Shown here: positions 9,637 through 18,548 of the stretch, one piece after another
Layout of the letters: every line of letters begins with the position of its first letter
Numbering within the stretch: position 1 is the stretch's first letter
Source of the DNA: JAOAFT01 sp035390885
GTDB lineage: Bacteria; Bacteroidota; Ignavibacteria; UBA10030
Assembly: GCA_035390885.1 (NCBI GenBank)
Contig: DAOOUW010000002.1
Span: forward strand, 18,148-82,147
Reading direction: 5' to 3'
Length of the DNA: 64,000 nt
Program-made: the position numbers and the translations under genes
The notes under the pieces: generated by a model
What the model was told of the DNA's origin: nothing
What the model saw: only the letters and a program-made list of their open reading frames with translations
Database searches by the model: none

Positions 9637-10206
9637 ATGCCAGCAGCCACAGATGAAAAAGCGCTCATAGAGCAGATACAACAAGGAAACGAGGCTGCAT
9701 TTACTGAGTTTGTTAAAAGGTATCAAGAGAAAGTTTACTGGACAGCACGTCGAATCGTAGGAGACCATGACAGCGCAGATGATGTTACTCAGGAAGTATT
9801 CATCAAAGTATATGGAGCGCTAAAAGAGTTTCGTGGCGAGGCATCGGTATTTACATGGTTATATCGAATTACAGTGAATGTTTCACTGAACTATAAAAGG
9901 AAAAAAAGAATAAGAGACTTTTTCAGTATCGATGAATTGTTCGAATCTCCAGATAATACAGAAGATTTGCCTGATGTTGTTGTTGAAAAGGATGAGACCA
10001 AAAAATTAATCGAAGAAGCGATTCAACAGTTGCCTGAAAAACAACGTGCGGTCTTTGTAATGCGATACTACGATGAATTGACATACGAAGAAATATCAAA
10101 AATTCTCCATACTTCTGTTGGAGGATTAAAAGCAAATTATTTCCATGCGTTAAAAAAAATTGGAGTATTTCTAAAGAGTCATGGTGCAAAAACATCTGAC
10201 ATATGA
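9637..10206 (+). CDS. RNA polymerase ECF-type sigma-70 factor (RpoE-like)
   Basis: This 189-residue protein has sigma region 2 (about 12-90, with DDVTQEVFIKVY and FTWLYRITVNVSLNYKRKK) and region 4 (about 125-180, with LPEKQRAVFVMRYYDELTYEEISKIL and GGLKANYFHALKKI), joined by a short acidic linker. Regions 1.1 and 3 are absent, as in extracytoplasmic-function sigma factors. It directs RNA polymerase to envelope-stress or similar promoters when released by its anti-sigma factor. The next gene overlaps its 3' end by 26 bases and encodes a zinc-type membrane anti-sigma protein, the usual arrangement. I could not identify a convincing autoregulated promoter in the 49-base upstream gap. Confidence 0.93.
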   Translation: MPAATDEKALIEQIQQGNEAAFTEFVKRYQEKVYWTARRIVGDHDSADDVTQEVFIKVYGALKEFRGEASVFTWLYRITVNVSLNYKRKKRIRDFFSIDELFESPDNTEDLPDVVVEKDETKKLIEEAIQQLPEKQRAVFVMRYYDELTYEEISKILHTSVGGLKANYFHALKKIGVFLKSHGAKTSDI

Positions 10207-10810
10207 ATTAGCAGACTATATTGCTGGCGCTCTTCCAACGGAGGAAGCTCGACGAGTGGAGGAACACTTAAAATCTTGTGCTCCTTGTCGTGAAGAGTAC
10301 AACAATTTGGCTTTTGCGATGGATGAGCTCAAAGATTACGAATGGGAGAGACCATCCCAAGAATATTTTTCTACTCTTGCATCACGGATTCAGACGTCTA
10401 TAGAAATTTCAAAAGAATCGAATCAAAAATTTTTCCCTGAATCTCGTCTTGCATTTGCTTTGCAGATTTTAGTGATGGTTATTGGAATTTTTTCCTTTAT
10501 TCATTTCTCGCCATTTTCAATGATTCAAACTCCTGAATATAAATATGTAGTTTCGGTTCAACCTCAAGAAGAAGATTCATTCTCACAAATTGCTCTCACT
10601 TCCTTTGATTTGGATACACGAGCTGAGCTTCTTCAAAGCATGGAGTATTATGCAATGAATGTGCTTCAAGATAGTGTCGTTATTAAAGAAGCGTTAACCG
10701 AAGGACAAGAATTTATACAATCGCCAGTATTTGACTATAACCAAATTGTTTTATCACTGAATGATGAAACACAGGATGTTCTTCTTAGTTATTTAGAAGA
10801 AAGGATGTAG
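10181..10810 (+). CDS. Membrane-bound zinc-binding anti-sigma factor
   Basis: This 209-residue protein starts with a ZAS-type anti-sigma domain: LADYIAGALPTEEARRVEEHL followed by Hx3Cx2C (H29, C33, C36), which normally binds zinc and clamps an ECF sigma factor. One transmembrane helix lies at about 90-108, leaving about 100 residues outside the cytoplasm as a sensor domain of unknown fold. The gene overlaps the sigma gene by 26 bases, consistent with coupled synthesis of a stoichiometric pair. Signal release probably needs proteolysis or redox loss of zinc; the site-2 protease at 49446 is a distant candidate only by family. Confidence 0.88.
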   Translation: MVQKHLTYELADYIAGALPTEEARRVEEHLKSCAPCREEYNNLAFAMDELKDYEWERPSQEYFSTLASRIQTSIEISKESNQKFFPESRLAFALQILVMVIGIFSFIHFSPFSMIQTPEYKYVVSVQPQEEDSFSQIALTSFDLDTRAELLQSMEYYAMNVLQDSVVIKEALTEGQEFIQSPVFDYNQIVLSLNDETQDVLLSYLEERM

Positions 10811-10812
10811 AT

Positions 10813-11310
10813 ATGAAACGAATCAATAAATTTTTTCAATTCTTTCTCATTATCTTCATTGCACTTCCTAACGCAATGAATGCTCAACCGGGACCACCTG
10901 ATATGCCGCCCCCTTCTCCACAGCGAATTGAGCAATATAAAAAAGTCCGATTACTTGAAGTCCTTAACCTCGATGAGGAGAAATCAGCTCGTTTCCTTAC
11001 TCGGTATGATAAATTTACTAAGGAGACCTATGATCTCATGAAGAAGCAGAGAGACCTTGTCGATGAGTTGGATAAGAAGCTTAAGAACAATGCATCAGAC
11101 CAGGAGCTTTCTGCCACTATAGAAGATATCCTCAATTGTAATGAGAAGATCGCTGAAACACGCACAAAATACTTCCACGGATTGAAAGATATTCTTACAA
11201 ATCGACAAATTGCTGAATATATGGTTTTTGAAAGAGAATTCGCAAGAAATATTCGTGAAGTTATGCACGATCTTGCTCGGGATAAACGAGGTGAGAAAGA
11301 GAAGCATTGA
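10813..11310 (+). CDS. Periplasmic Spy/CpxP-like helical protein
   Basis: This 165-residue protein has a signal peptide (MKRINKFFQFFLIIFIALPNAMNAQ) and a charged, almost wholly helical mature part with a proline-rich start. The segments LLEVLNLDEEKSARFLTRYDKF and LKDILTNRQIAEYMVFE resemble the paired helices around LTxxQ-like motifs in Spy/CpxP/CnrX-type periplasmic chaperones and stress sensors. It starts 2 bases after the anti-sigma stop, making the third member of a sigma, anti-sigma and periplasmic-partner operon. By analogy it may feed back on the anti-sigma sensor or act as a refolding chaperone; neither is shown by sequence alone. Its stop lies 23 bases from the convergent ppx stop. 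Confidence 0.68.
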   Translation: MKRINKFFQFFLIIFIALPNAMNAQPGPPDMPPPSPQRIEQYKKVRLLEVLNLDEEKSARFLTRYDKFTKETYDLMKKQRDLVDELDKKLKNNASDQELSATIEDILNCNEKIAETRTKYFHGLKDILTNRQIAEYMVFEREFARNIREVMHDLARDKRGEKEKH

Positions 11311-11333
11311 GTTCAACCACTGCCAGAGAGGTA

Positions 11334-12251
11334 TCACGACTTTAATGCTTCGTAAGCGATACCATATCGCAATCCTTGCGTGCTTACAAGAATTTTTGAA
11401 ATATTATATTTCTCCATTATCTGCTGAAGAACGAGAATTCCTGCAACAATTATATCCGCCCGCTTTGGATTTATTGATTGAATTTGATGAAGCTCTACAA
11501 GCGACAATCTCTTAAGCTCTTGAAAAGAATTTTCGACTTGTTCTCTCGTCAAGAGAAATTTATGAACTTTTTCTTTTTCAAACGATCTCAGCTTTTGAAC
11601 GTACGAAGCTAAGGTCGTCAAAGTTCCAGCGACGCCTACAAATTTTGTTTTTGCAGAAAGCGAAGGTAATTGTAACAGATGATTATTGATTTCGTAAATG
11701 GCTTCCTCAATTGCAGAAGGCGAGGGAGGCGATGATTTAAGTATTCGTTCAGTGATTCGTACTGCGCCAATGTTTATACTTGCACTTCCTATGTAATTAA
11801 GTCCCTTCCCAAACGATAGTTCAGTACTTCCACCTCCAATATCGATTACAGCTACATCATCATTATTGGAATTCCACCATCCAATTAACGCGCCAATATA
11901 AGTAAGTCTGCCCTCCTCATCGCCGCTTAGGATTCGGATTGAAATTCCAAATTTTTGATAGAAGTATTCTACTACCTCTTCTCGATTCGCAGCATCCCGA
12001 AAAACACTTGTCCCACAAGCAACAATTTCATTGACGTTGAATTTACGAGCGGTTGCTGTATACTTCTGCAGTATCTCCTCGACCCTTTCGATAGAATCTG
12101 GTAGAATTGTATGATTCGAATCAACTTTGTTCCCTAACCGAGCAATGGAATGCTCTTCGTGTAAAAAGTGGAACACTGACTCAGCGGTACACTCTGCTAT
12201 AACCATGAGAATGGTATTAGTGCCGATATCGATTGCAGCGACTCGTTTCAT
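11334..12251 (-). CDS. ppx: Ppx/GppA family phosphatase (exopolyphosphatase / pppGpp phosphatase)
   Basis: This 305-residue protein has the ASKHA-fold phosphate-binding motifs AAIDIGTNTILMVIAE at the N-terminus and VIDIGGGSTELSFG at mid-protein. The family removes terminal phosphates from polyphosphate or converts pppGpp to ppGpp. At this length it is a short form carrying only the two-lobe catalytic core and lacking the C-terminal HD-like domain of E. coli Ppx, so substrate preference is open. The start at 12251 is preferred over 12278 because it begins at the conserved strand and overlaps the prmA stop as ATGA. It is the last gene of the minus-strand dacB operon. Confidence 0.88.
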   Translation of the reverse strand: MKRVAAIDIGTNTILMVIAECTAESVFHFLHEEHSIARLGNKVDSNHTILPDSIERVEEILQKYTATARKFNVNEIVACGTSVFRDAANREEVVEYFYQKFGISIRILSGDEEGRLTYIGALIGWWNSNNDDVAVIDIGGGSTELSFGKGLNYIGSASINIGAVRITERILKSSPPSPSAIEEAIYEINNHLLQLPSLSAKTKFVGVAGTLTTLASYVQKLRSFEKEKVHKFLLTREQVENSFQELKRLSLVELHQIQSINPKRADIIVAGILVLQQIMEKYNISKILVSTQGLRYGIAYEALKS

Positions 12252-13111
12252 AATTTCATTAGCGTAATTGCCAGCCATTCATTTTCGGATATTAAGTCGA
12301 TAGCGCTCAATCGATATTTAGCAAAAATTGGAATAAGGGATTCACCATCCGATGTGAGGATACCTGAAAAAATTGCAATGCTTCCAACTTTCATTCGATG
12401 TGTGAGTGCAGGAAGAACTTTTTGAATTGTTGGCACGTCGATGTTTGCAACGATAAGAGAAAAAGTTCGATTCGGAATTTTTGATTCATTGCCAGAAAGC
12501 ACTTTGACAATATTCTGAACTCTGTTTCGCTTCACATTTTCTTTTGCATTTTCGATTGCCCAAGGATCGTTATCAATTGCAATAATTGATCGAGCCCCTA
12601 ACTTTGCAGCGGCAATAGCAAGAACTCCCGTCCCACAGCCAAAGTCTAAAACAGCGCCTTCGCCATTTACATATCGTTCAAGAAGCTCGAGCGATAATCG
12701 CGTTGTTTCGTGATGTCCAGTGCCAAAGGACATTTTCGGATCGATGTGAAGAACAATTTTCCCAGCATCTTTCTTGCGGAGTTTTTTCCAGCTTGGTTTG
12801 ATTATGATATGCGAGGTAGCCGACACTATTCCAGTATTTTTCTCCCATTGCTTATTCCAATTTTCTTCTTTTATTACTTTTCCTTTAATTGTCCAACGAA
12901 GCTTGGGGAATTCTTTTTTTAATCGTTCCAGCGTTGCTTCGATGATTTTTTGCGCCTCAGCTTTTGTCTTCTTTGCAGGAATATAACACTCGATTGATTC
13001 TTCCTGCTCAACGAATCCTGTAAATCCTTGTTCCGAAAGTTGTCCTGAAATTATATCGTAGAATGATTTAGGAAGCGATACTGAAAACTGATACCAACGA
13101 CGTTTATTCAT
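12248..13111 (-). CDS. prmA: Ribosomal protein L11 methyltransferase
   Basis: This 287-residue S-adenosylmethionine-dependent enzyme trimethylates ribosomal protein L11. The N-terminal substrate-recognition domain (MNKRRWYQFSVSLP onward, about 1-95) precedes a class I methyltransferase domain containing the PrmA hallmark MSFGTGHHETT, the SAM-binding loop VLDFGCGTGVLAIAA and the AIDNDPWAIENAKEN strand. The catalytic-region motif reads LIVANID. The start at 13111 was chosen because the extra N-terminal residues from 13156 do not match the family; it overlaps the upstream membrane-protein gene by 8 bases and its stop overlaps ppx by ATGA. Confidence 0.93.
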   Translation of the reverse strand: MNKRRWYQFSVSLPKSFYDIISGQLSEQGFTGFVEQEESIECYIPAKKTKAEAQKIIEATLERLKKEFPKLRWTIKGKVIKEENWNKQWEKNTGIVSATSHIIIKPSWKKLRKKDAGKIVLHIDPKMSFGTGHHETTRLSLELLERYVNGEGAVLDFGCGTGVLAIAAAKLGARSIIAIDNDPWAIENAKENVKRNRVQNIVKVLSGNESKIPNRTFSLIVANIDVPTIQKVLPALTHRMKVGSIAIFSGILTSDGESLIPIFAKYRLSAIDLISENEWLAITLMKL

Positions 13112-13763
13112 ACTTCTTCTCTTGTTGTGGAAATTGTTCGAGTAATGATTTAACAAGCTCCTTATTTAGATGAAGCCACAAAATTTGATCCTGATAATTT
13201 TCCTGCATTTTTCTTTCAGCCTTGTTGTACCGTACTGTAAGATAATATATTCCAAACATTACAATCGAATAGACAAGAAGCTGCACATTAAGGTAAGAGA
13301 ATCCGTATGAAAGAAAAGCGGAAAGAATGAAGACTAGTGCAATGATTCCAAACCAAAATGATGTTCGCCTGATTTGAATGATGATAGAATAGATCGTTCC
13401 AAAAAAGATAATTTTTTCATGGAATCGGTCAGGAATATGATTGTTGAGAATGTAAAAGTACAACTGTTTTGCTTCATCGTCGTTGAGTGCATGGGTTGTT
13501 CCGGTACGAGAGAGCGTTTGCAGGTATGCGCTTGGCTGATTTTCCTGAAACGCTTTTCGACGTTTTGGCATTTCCTGTGCATACATTGTTAAACCACTAA
13601 TGAGAATAGTGAATAGAAAAAATAGTACTTGCTCACCAATCGAGAATGTGATAGGTTGTTTGCCCACAATTGCAATCTTGATAAATGCAAAGAGAACTGT
13701 TGCAAAATTAAATCCAGGGATGAAAATTTTTAGACACTCCGATAATATAAACGATGAATTCAT
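13104..13763 (-). CDS. Unrecognised integral membrane protein
   Basis: I do not recognise this 219-residue protein. It shows about four hydrophobic segments (residues 13-33, 43-62, 136-154 and 158-177), with a polar, basic cytoplasmic-type loop of about 55 residues between the second and third pairs (KRRKAFQENQ to FHEKI) and a charged, Gln/Lys-rich helical C-terminus. No catalytic motif is visible. Its ATG overlaps the dacB stop (ATGA) and its end overlaps prmA by 8 bases, so it is made together with a peptidoglycan hydrolase and a ribosome methyltransferase. The tight packing and normal composition argue that it is a real gene. Confidence 0.75.
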   Translation of the reverse strand: MNSSFILSECLKIFIPGFNFATVLFAFIKIAIVGKQPITFSIGEQVLFFLFTILISGLTMYAQEMPKRRKAFQENQPSAYLQTLSRTGTTHALNDDEAKQLYFYILNNHIPDRFHEKIIFFGTIYSIIIQIRRTSFWFGIIALVFILSAFLSYGFSYLNVQLLVYSIVMFGIYYLTVRYNKAERKMQENYQDQILWLHLNKELVKSLLEQFPQQEKKYE

Positions 13764-15253
13764 GGTATTCTTTGTATAAAATTATTTCTACTTATTGTTG
13801 TTAATGCAACAGCAATGCTATCTTGAAGTGAGCGAGCAGCGCCTGCTTTTCCTATAAAGTGCTGCATCATTACTGTAAATGCAAGAAGCTCATTATCGGC
13901 TGTAGTTGCATATCCTGCCAGACAACTTACACCTTGCAATGTTCCTGTTTTTGCTCTTACGTTATTTTCTGCTGGCGTACCACACATTCGTTGTTCTAAT
14001 GTGCCGTCGACACAGGGTTGAGGCAGTAGGGAATAGAGCCGCAGAAACAAATCTTTTCTATGAGCAATTTCGGTAAGAAATTGCATAAGAACATCTGCAT
14101 TGACAAGATTGTAACGCGATACACCCGAACCATCAACGATACGCATTGTTGTAGTATCAATTCCGAGTGAATTTAGAAATTGATAAAGAACAGTAATGCC
14201 ATTTTTCGATGTACCCGGCACCCCAAATGTTACGGCAGCAATTGTTTTCAAAACATTCTCAGCGGCAAGATTATTACTATTCTTAAGCATCGAGCTCAAT
14301 ACTGTATCCAACGGCGTGCATACTGTTGCAATTGGTACAGCGGAAGAGGGAAGCGTTCCTTTCTTACAATTTCCCAAAACTTGTAGTTCGTGTACTTTAA
14401 GTGTTGTGCGAAAGAGCTCGCCTGCAAATAGTTCTGGTTTTGGTACCGACTTTGTAAAATATAACACTGGATCGCTTGTCCTTACGCATCCCGACACTTT
14501 AAGCGTTGTGCTTTCAGGAAATCCAGTCCATTCTAAGGAAATAGTTCTATTTTCCGAGTTTGTAACCATACATGCAGAATTATTCGTGTGGTAAAATGTT
14601 GTTGATGGTAGCACACTGATAATAGGTTGCGACTGTATTGCAACACTTGGAATAATCACTACCTGTATGGAATTGTTATTGATTGAAAGTGGAGAAATAA
14701 TTGGCGCGTCAGGATCGCCGGCATCATCCCACGCCCATCCTTCACCCCAATACAAGGAATCAAAAAATGAATTATCGATGACAACATCGCCGCATACTTG
14801 CCCGATTCCATGTTGTGCAATTTGTGTGGCAAGAAGATCGATATCCTGTGGCATCAATAGTGGATCCCCAAATCCTTTCAAATAGATATTCGAAACGGAA
14901 GAAGCGTTGATTTCATTCGAGTCAACATACACAACTGTTTCGAAGCAATAATTCTGCGGTAATGTGTATAAAGCTGCCGCTGCTGTAAGAAGTTTGAGCG
15001 TTGAAGCTGGATGAAAATTGAGAGAACTGTTTCGTTCGTAGAGAGTTTCATTTCTATCAATTGCAACAACTTTTATGGAAGTAGTCGTTCCGCTAGGAGC
15101 ATAAGCTGCAAGAAGAGAATCTATTTGCTCACCGATTGGAACAAAATAATGTGAAGGTGGTTGTAGAGCTCTTGTATATTTTTGTACCGGAGCGCTGCAT
15201 CCTATCATGAAAAGTAAAATTGTATAAATTGCGATTTTGTTTTTTGACTTCAT
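13760..15253 (-). CDS. dacB: D-alanyl-D-alanine carboxypeptidase/endopeptidase, PBP4 (S13) lipoprotein
   Basis: This 497-residue penicillin-binding protein trims or cleaves peptidoglycan cross-links in the periplasm. From the preferred start at 15253 it has a lipoprotein signal (MKSKNKIAIYTILLFMIGC, acylated cysteine C19). The S13 active-site motifs are present: SxxK as HPASTLKLL (S84, K87), SxN in KNSNNLAAE, and KTG in RAKTGTLQGVS. The SxxK and SxN motifs are separated by the large insertion typical of this family. The ORF could extend to 15289, but that adds residues before the signal peptide. It heads a minus-strand operon with a membrane protein, prmA and ppx, and is divergent from secA. 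Confidence 0.93.
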   Translation of the reverse strand: MKSKNKIAIYTILLFMIGCSAPVQKYTRALQPPSHYFVPIGEQIDSLLAAYAPSGTTTSIKVVAIDRNETLYERNSSLNFHPASTLKLLTAAAALYTLPQNYCFETVVYVDSNEINASSVSNIYLKGFGDPLLMPQDIDLLATQIAQHGIGQVCGDVVIDNSFFDSLYWGEGWAWDDAGDPDAPIISPLSINNNSIQVVIIPSVAIQSQPIISVLPSTTFYHTNNSACMVTNSENRTISLEWTGFPESTTLKVSGCVRTSDPVLYFTKSVPKPELFAGELFRTTLKVHELQVLGNCKKGTLPSSAVPIATVCTPLDTVLSSMLKNSNNLAAENVLKTIAAVTFGVPGTSKNGITVLYQFLNSLGIDTTTMRIVDGSGVSRYNLVNADVLMQFLTEIAHRKDLFLRLYSLLPQPCVDGTLEQRMCGTPAENNVRAKTGTLQGVSCLAGYATTADNELLAFTVMMQHFIGKAGAARSLQDSIAVALTTISRNNFIQRIP

Positions 15254-15310
15254 TGTAAACATAATGGTAGAAAAAGGAAAAAAATGCAAATTTTCTGTGC
15301 AAACCGTTTT

Positions 15311-15339
15311 CTTGTTTCAAGGGTATAAAATAGGTATAT
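15311..15339 (+). promoter_or_regulatory. Putative secA promoter
   Basis: TTGTTT at 15311-15316 and TATATT at 15334-15339 are separated by exactly 17 bases in the dacB/secA divergent gap. Transcription would start near 15346, giving a leader of about 100 bases before the ATG at 15447. The same form occurs before several other genes in this window. An overlapping TATAAA at 15323 is an alternative -10. Confidence 0.5.
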
Positions 15340-15446
15340 TTTACTACAATAAATTCAACTTGAAAACTGATTATTTACTGTGAATAATAATCACATTAAT
15401 CTTCTGAAAATATTTTCCATAGCTTTTGAAAAAGAAAGATAGTTCT

Positions 15447-18400
15447 ATGCTGCAATTCTTTAAAAATTTATTTGGAACGAAAAACGAGCGAGACGTTCAG
15501 GACCTATACCCTATTGTTGATGAAATCAACCGTTACTATGAGCAATATCAATCATTGACGGATGACGAATTGCGTGCAAAAACCACTGAGTTCAAACAGC
15601 GAATCAAAGAAGCAATTCAACCTAAAGAAGAAGAGCTTGCCAACATTAAGTCCCGACTGAGTGAGCAAACATCGTTTGAAGAGCGTGAGGAATTATATCA
15701 AAAAATCGATGACATAGAAAAAGAAATTGATGAGACAATCGAAGAAACTCTGAATGAGCTTTTACCAGAAGCATTTGCTGTTGTAAAGGATGCTTGCCGT
15801 CGGCTGATGGGAAAATCATGGGAAGCTGCTGGAAGCAAAATTGTTTGGGATATGATTCCTTTTGATGTGCAGTTGGTTGGAGCGATTGTACTTCATCAAG
15901 GAAAAATTGCAGAAATGGCAACAGGCGAAGGGAAGACGCTTGTTGCAACAATGCCGTGCTATCTCAACGCTCTTTCTGGTCGCGGCGTCCATGTTGTAAC
16001 CGTAAACGATTATCTGGCTCTACGCGATAGTCAATGGATGGGAAAAGTATATGAATTCCTTGGATTGACTGTCGGTTGTATCCTTCAAAATATGGATGCG
16101 CGCCAGCGCCGTGTTCAGTATGCTGCCGATATTACATACGGCACAAATAACGAGTTTGGATTCGATTATCTGCGAGATAATATGGTTCTTAGCGCCGATG
16201 AGATGGTGCAGCGACCTTATAATTATGCCATTGTCGACGAAGTTGATAGTGTTCTCATAGATGAAGCTCGTACGCCGCTTATCATTAGTGGACCTGTAGA
16301 ATCCGAGGAACACAAATTTAATGAGATGAAGCCATACGTTGAGCGCCTCTACAAAGCTCAGGTTAATCTTATTGCAAAAATTACTGCAGATGCAGAGACA
16401 CTTCTTCAACAAGGGAAAATGGATGAAGCTGGAGTGCTTCTTCTTCGAGCTCAAAGAGGTCTTCCAAAAAATAAAAAACTGCTCAAGATATTATCTGAGC
16501 CATCGAATAAAACTCTCGTTCAAAAGACTGAGCGTGAATTTCTTCAGGATCAAGGCGCACGCATGCATGAAATTGATGATGAACTTTATTTCAGCATCGA
16601 TGAAAAATCGCACACAATTGATCTAACCAATAAAGGCACAACATTCCTTGCCCAAATTTATCCAGGGAACGATAAGGACTTGTTTATCATTCCAGATATC
16701 AGCGCCGAACTCAGTCTTATCGAAGGGGATACAAATCTATCGCTCGAAGAAAAACAACGACGTAAAGATGAAGTGAATAAACTCTTTGCCGACAGAAGCG
16801 ATCGTATCCATACAATTCATCAGCTCTTGAATGCTTACTGCCTCTATGAAAAAGATGTTGAGTACGTTGTGTCTGAAGATGGCAAAATAATGATCGTTGA
16901 TGAATTTACAGGCCGATTGTTGCCTGGGCGACGATATTCTGAAGGACTTCATCAAGCAATTGAAGCAAAAGAAGGAGTGAAAGTCGAGCGGGATACACAA
17001 ACCCTTGCGACGATTACGCTACAGAATTATTTCAGAATGTACAAGAAGTTAGCTGGAATGACAGGAACAGCAGAAACTGAAGCTGCTGAATTTTACGACA
17101 TCTACAAACTTGATGTAGTTGTTATTCCTACAAATAAACCTATTATCCGAATTGATTTCGACGATCAGGTTTATAAAACAAAGCGTGAAAAGTATAATGC
17201 AGTCATAACAGAAATCGAAGAGATGCGGAAGGTGCAGCGTCCAGTTCTTGTTGGAACAACAAGCGTTGAAGTTTCCGAGACGATTAGCAGGATGTTGAAG
17301 CGAAAAGGAATTCCTCACAACGTTCTCAATGCTAAACATCATCAACGTGAAGCTGAAATAATTGCGCATGCTGGCTTACCTGGTTCGGTTACAATTGCCA
17401 CAAATATGGCGGGTCGTGGAACGGATATTAAACTCGGTCCTGGAGTGAAAGAACTCGGTGGACTTCATATTATTGGAACAGAGCGACACGAAGCACGACG
17501 AATTGATAGACAATTACGAGGACGGGCTGGACGGCAGGGCGATCCTGGTTCCTCGAGATTTTATCTTTCGCTCGAAGATGATTTAATGCGACTCTTTGGT
17601 AGCGAGCGTATCGCTCGAGTTATGGAGCGTATGGGATTGCAAGAGGGTGAAGTTATTCAACATCCGATGATTACGAAGTCTGTTGAGCGTGCTCAGAAGA
17701 AAGTTGAAGAAAACAACTACGGCATCCGTAAGCGATTACTCGAGTACGATAATGTCATGAACCAGCAACGCGAAGTTATCTACGCACGGAGACGCCATGC
17801 GCTGATAGGTGAACGACTACGCGATGATATTTTTGATATGCTTCAAGATGTTGTAACAAAAATCGTTCAAAAATACTATGGAGAGGGAGATATTGAAGGA
17901 CTTCAACAGGAAGTTCGTTCTAAATTCCTCGTCAATCTTGATATTACGCCAGACCAATTCCAATCATTCGGTGAAAAAGGACTTATCGAAGAAATTGTTC
18001 GCCGGGCGCAGGAATTTTACCATCGTAAAGAAGAGCAACTTGGCTCTGAAATTATGGGGCAAATCGAAAAAATTGTAATGCTTCAGGTGATCGATGCAAA
18101 GTGGCGCGACCATTTACGTGAACTTGATGATTTGAAGGAGGGAATTCATCTTCGTGGTTATGGACAAAAAGATCCGCTCGTTGAGTATAAGACCGAAGCT
18201 TTCTCGATGTTTGTTGAGCTTATGGAAATGATTTCGAACGAAGTACTCGAATTAGTATTCAAATTATATCCTGAACGTCCAGAACAACTTCCACCGTTAC
18301 AGCAACGGAGAGCGCCGCGTCGAGGACAACTTGTATACCAGCATGAATCTGCACTTGGCGCTGGTTTACAACCTAACCATGCGCCGGTTCCGGGTGAAGC

Positions 18401-18521
18401 GCAACAAGCAGCAGGCAGCCCAACAAAAGTACAAACAGTTCACGTTCCTAAAAAAGTTGGCAGAAATGAACCTTGTCCCTGCGGAAGCGGTAAGAAGTAT
18501 AAAAATTGCCATGGCGCTTAA
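15447..18521 (+). CDS. secA: Preprotein translocase ATPase SecA
   Basis: This 1024-residue motor drives precursor proteins through SecYEG using ATP. Visible parts are the helicase-like nucleotide-binding domain 1 with Walker A MATGEGKTL (about 160), the DEVDSVLIDEARTPLIISG block, the preprotein cross-linking domain, domain 2 with MAGRGTDI and GRAGRQGDPGSS, the helical scaffold/wing region, and a C-terminal zinc motif NEPCPCGSGKKYKNCHG. A helical insertion at about 289-360 lengthens it relative to E. coli SecA (901 residues), a pattern known from Bacteroidetes and relatives. The ATG at 15447 starts at the canonical MLQFFKNLFG; an in-frame TTG at 15426 would add seven residues. Confidence 0.98.
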   Translation: MLQFFKNLFGTKNERDVQDLYPIVDEINRYYEQYQSLTDDELRAKTTEFKQRIKEAIQPKEEELANIKSRLSEQTSFEEREELYQKIDDIEKEIDETIEETLNELLPEAFAVVKDACRRLMGKSWEAAGSKIVWDMIPFDVQLVGAIVLHQGKIAEMATGEGKTLVATMPCYLNALSGRGVHVVTVNDYLALRDSQWMGKVYEFLGLTVGCILQNMDARQRRVQYAADITYGTNNEFGFDYLRDNMVLSADEMVQRPYNYAIVDEVDSVLIDEARTPLIISGPVESEEHKFNEMKPYVERLYKAQVNLIAKITADAETLLQQGKMDEAGVLLLRAQRGLPKNKKLLKILSEPSNKTLVQKTEREFLQDQGARMHEIDDELYFSIDEKSHTIDLTNKGTTFLAQIYPGNDKDLFIIPDISAELSLIEGDTNLSLEEKQRRKDEVNKLFADRSDRIHTIHQLLNAYCLYEKDVEYVVSEDGKIMIVDEFTGRLLPGRRYSEGLHQAIEAKEGVKVERDTQTLATITLQNYFRMYKKLAGMTGTAETEAAEFYDIYKLDVVVIPTNKPIIRIDFDDQVYKTKREKYNAVITEIEEMRKVQRPVLVGTTSVEVSETISRMLKRKGIPHNVLNAKHHQREAEIIAHAGLPGSVTIATNMAGRGTDIKLGPGVKELGGLHIIGTERHEARRIDRQLRGRAGRQGDPGSSRFYLSLEDDLMRLFGSERIARVMERMGLQEGEVIQHPMITKSVERAQKKVEENNYGIRKRLLEYDNVMNQQREVIYARRRHALIGERLRDDIFDMLQDVVTKIVQKYYGEGDIEGLQQEVRSKFLVNLDITPDQFQSFGEKGLIEEIVRRAQEFYHRKEEQLGSEIMGQIEKIVMLQVIDAKWRDHLRELDDLKEGIHLRGYGQKDPLVEYKTEAFSMFVELMEMISNEVLELVFKLYPERPEQLPPLQQRRAPRRGQLVYQHESALGAGLQPNHAPVPGEAQQAAGSPTKVQTVHVPKKVGRNEPCPCGSGKKYKNCHGA

Positions 18522-18548
18522 CACCTACAAGTTGCCTTATTCTTTAAA

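Noticed and set aside
14196..14594. 132-residue frame on the plus strand over dacB.
   Set aside because: It is antisense to a gene with complete S13 motifs; no family pattern or ribosome site is visible.
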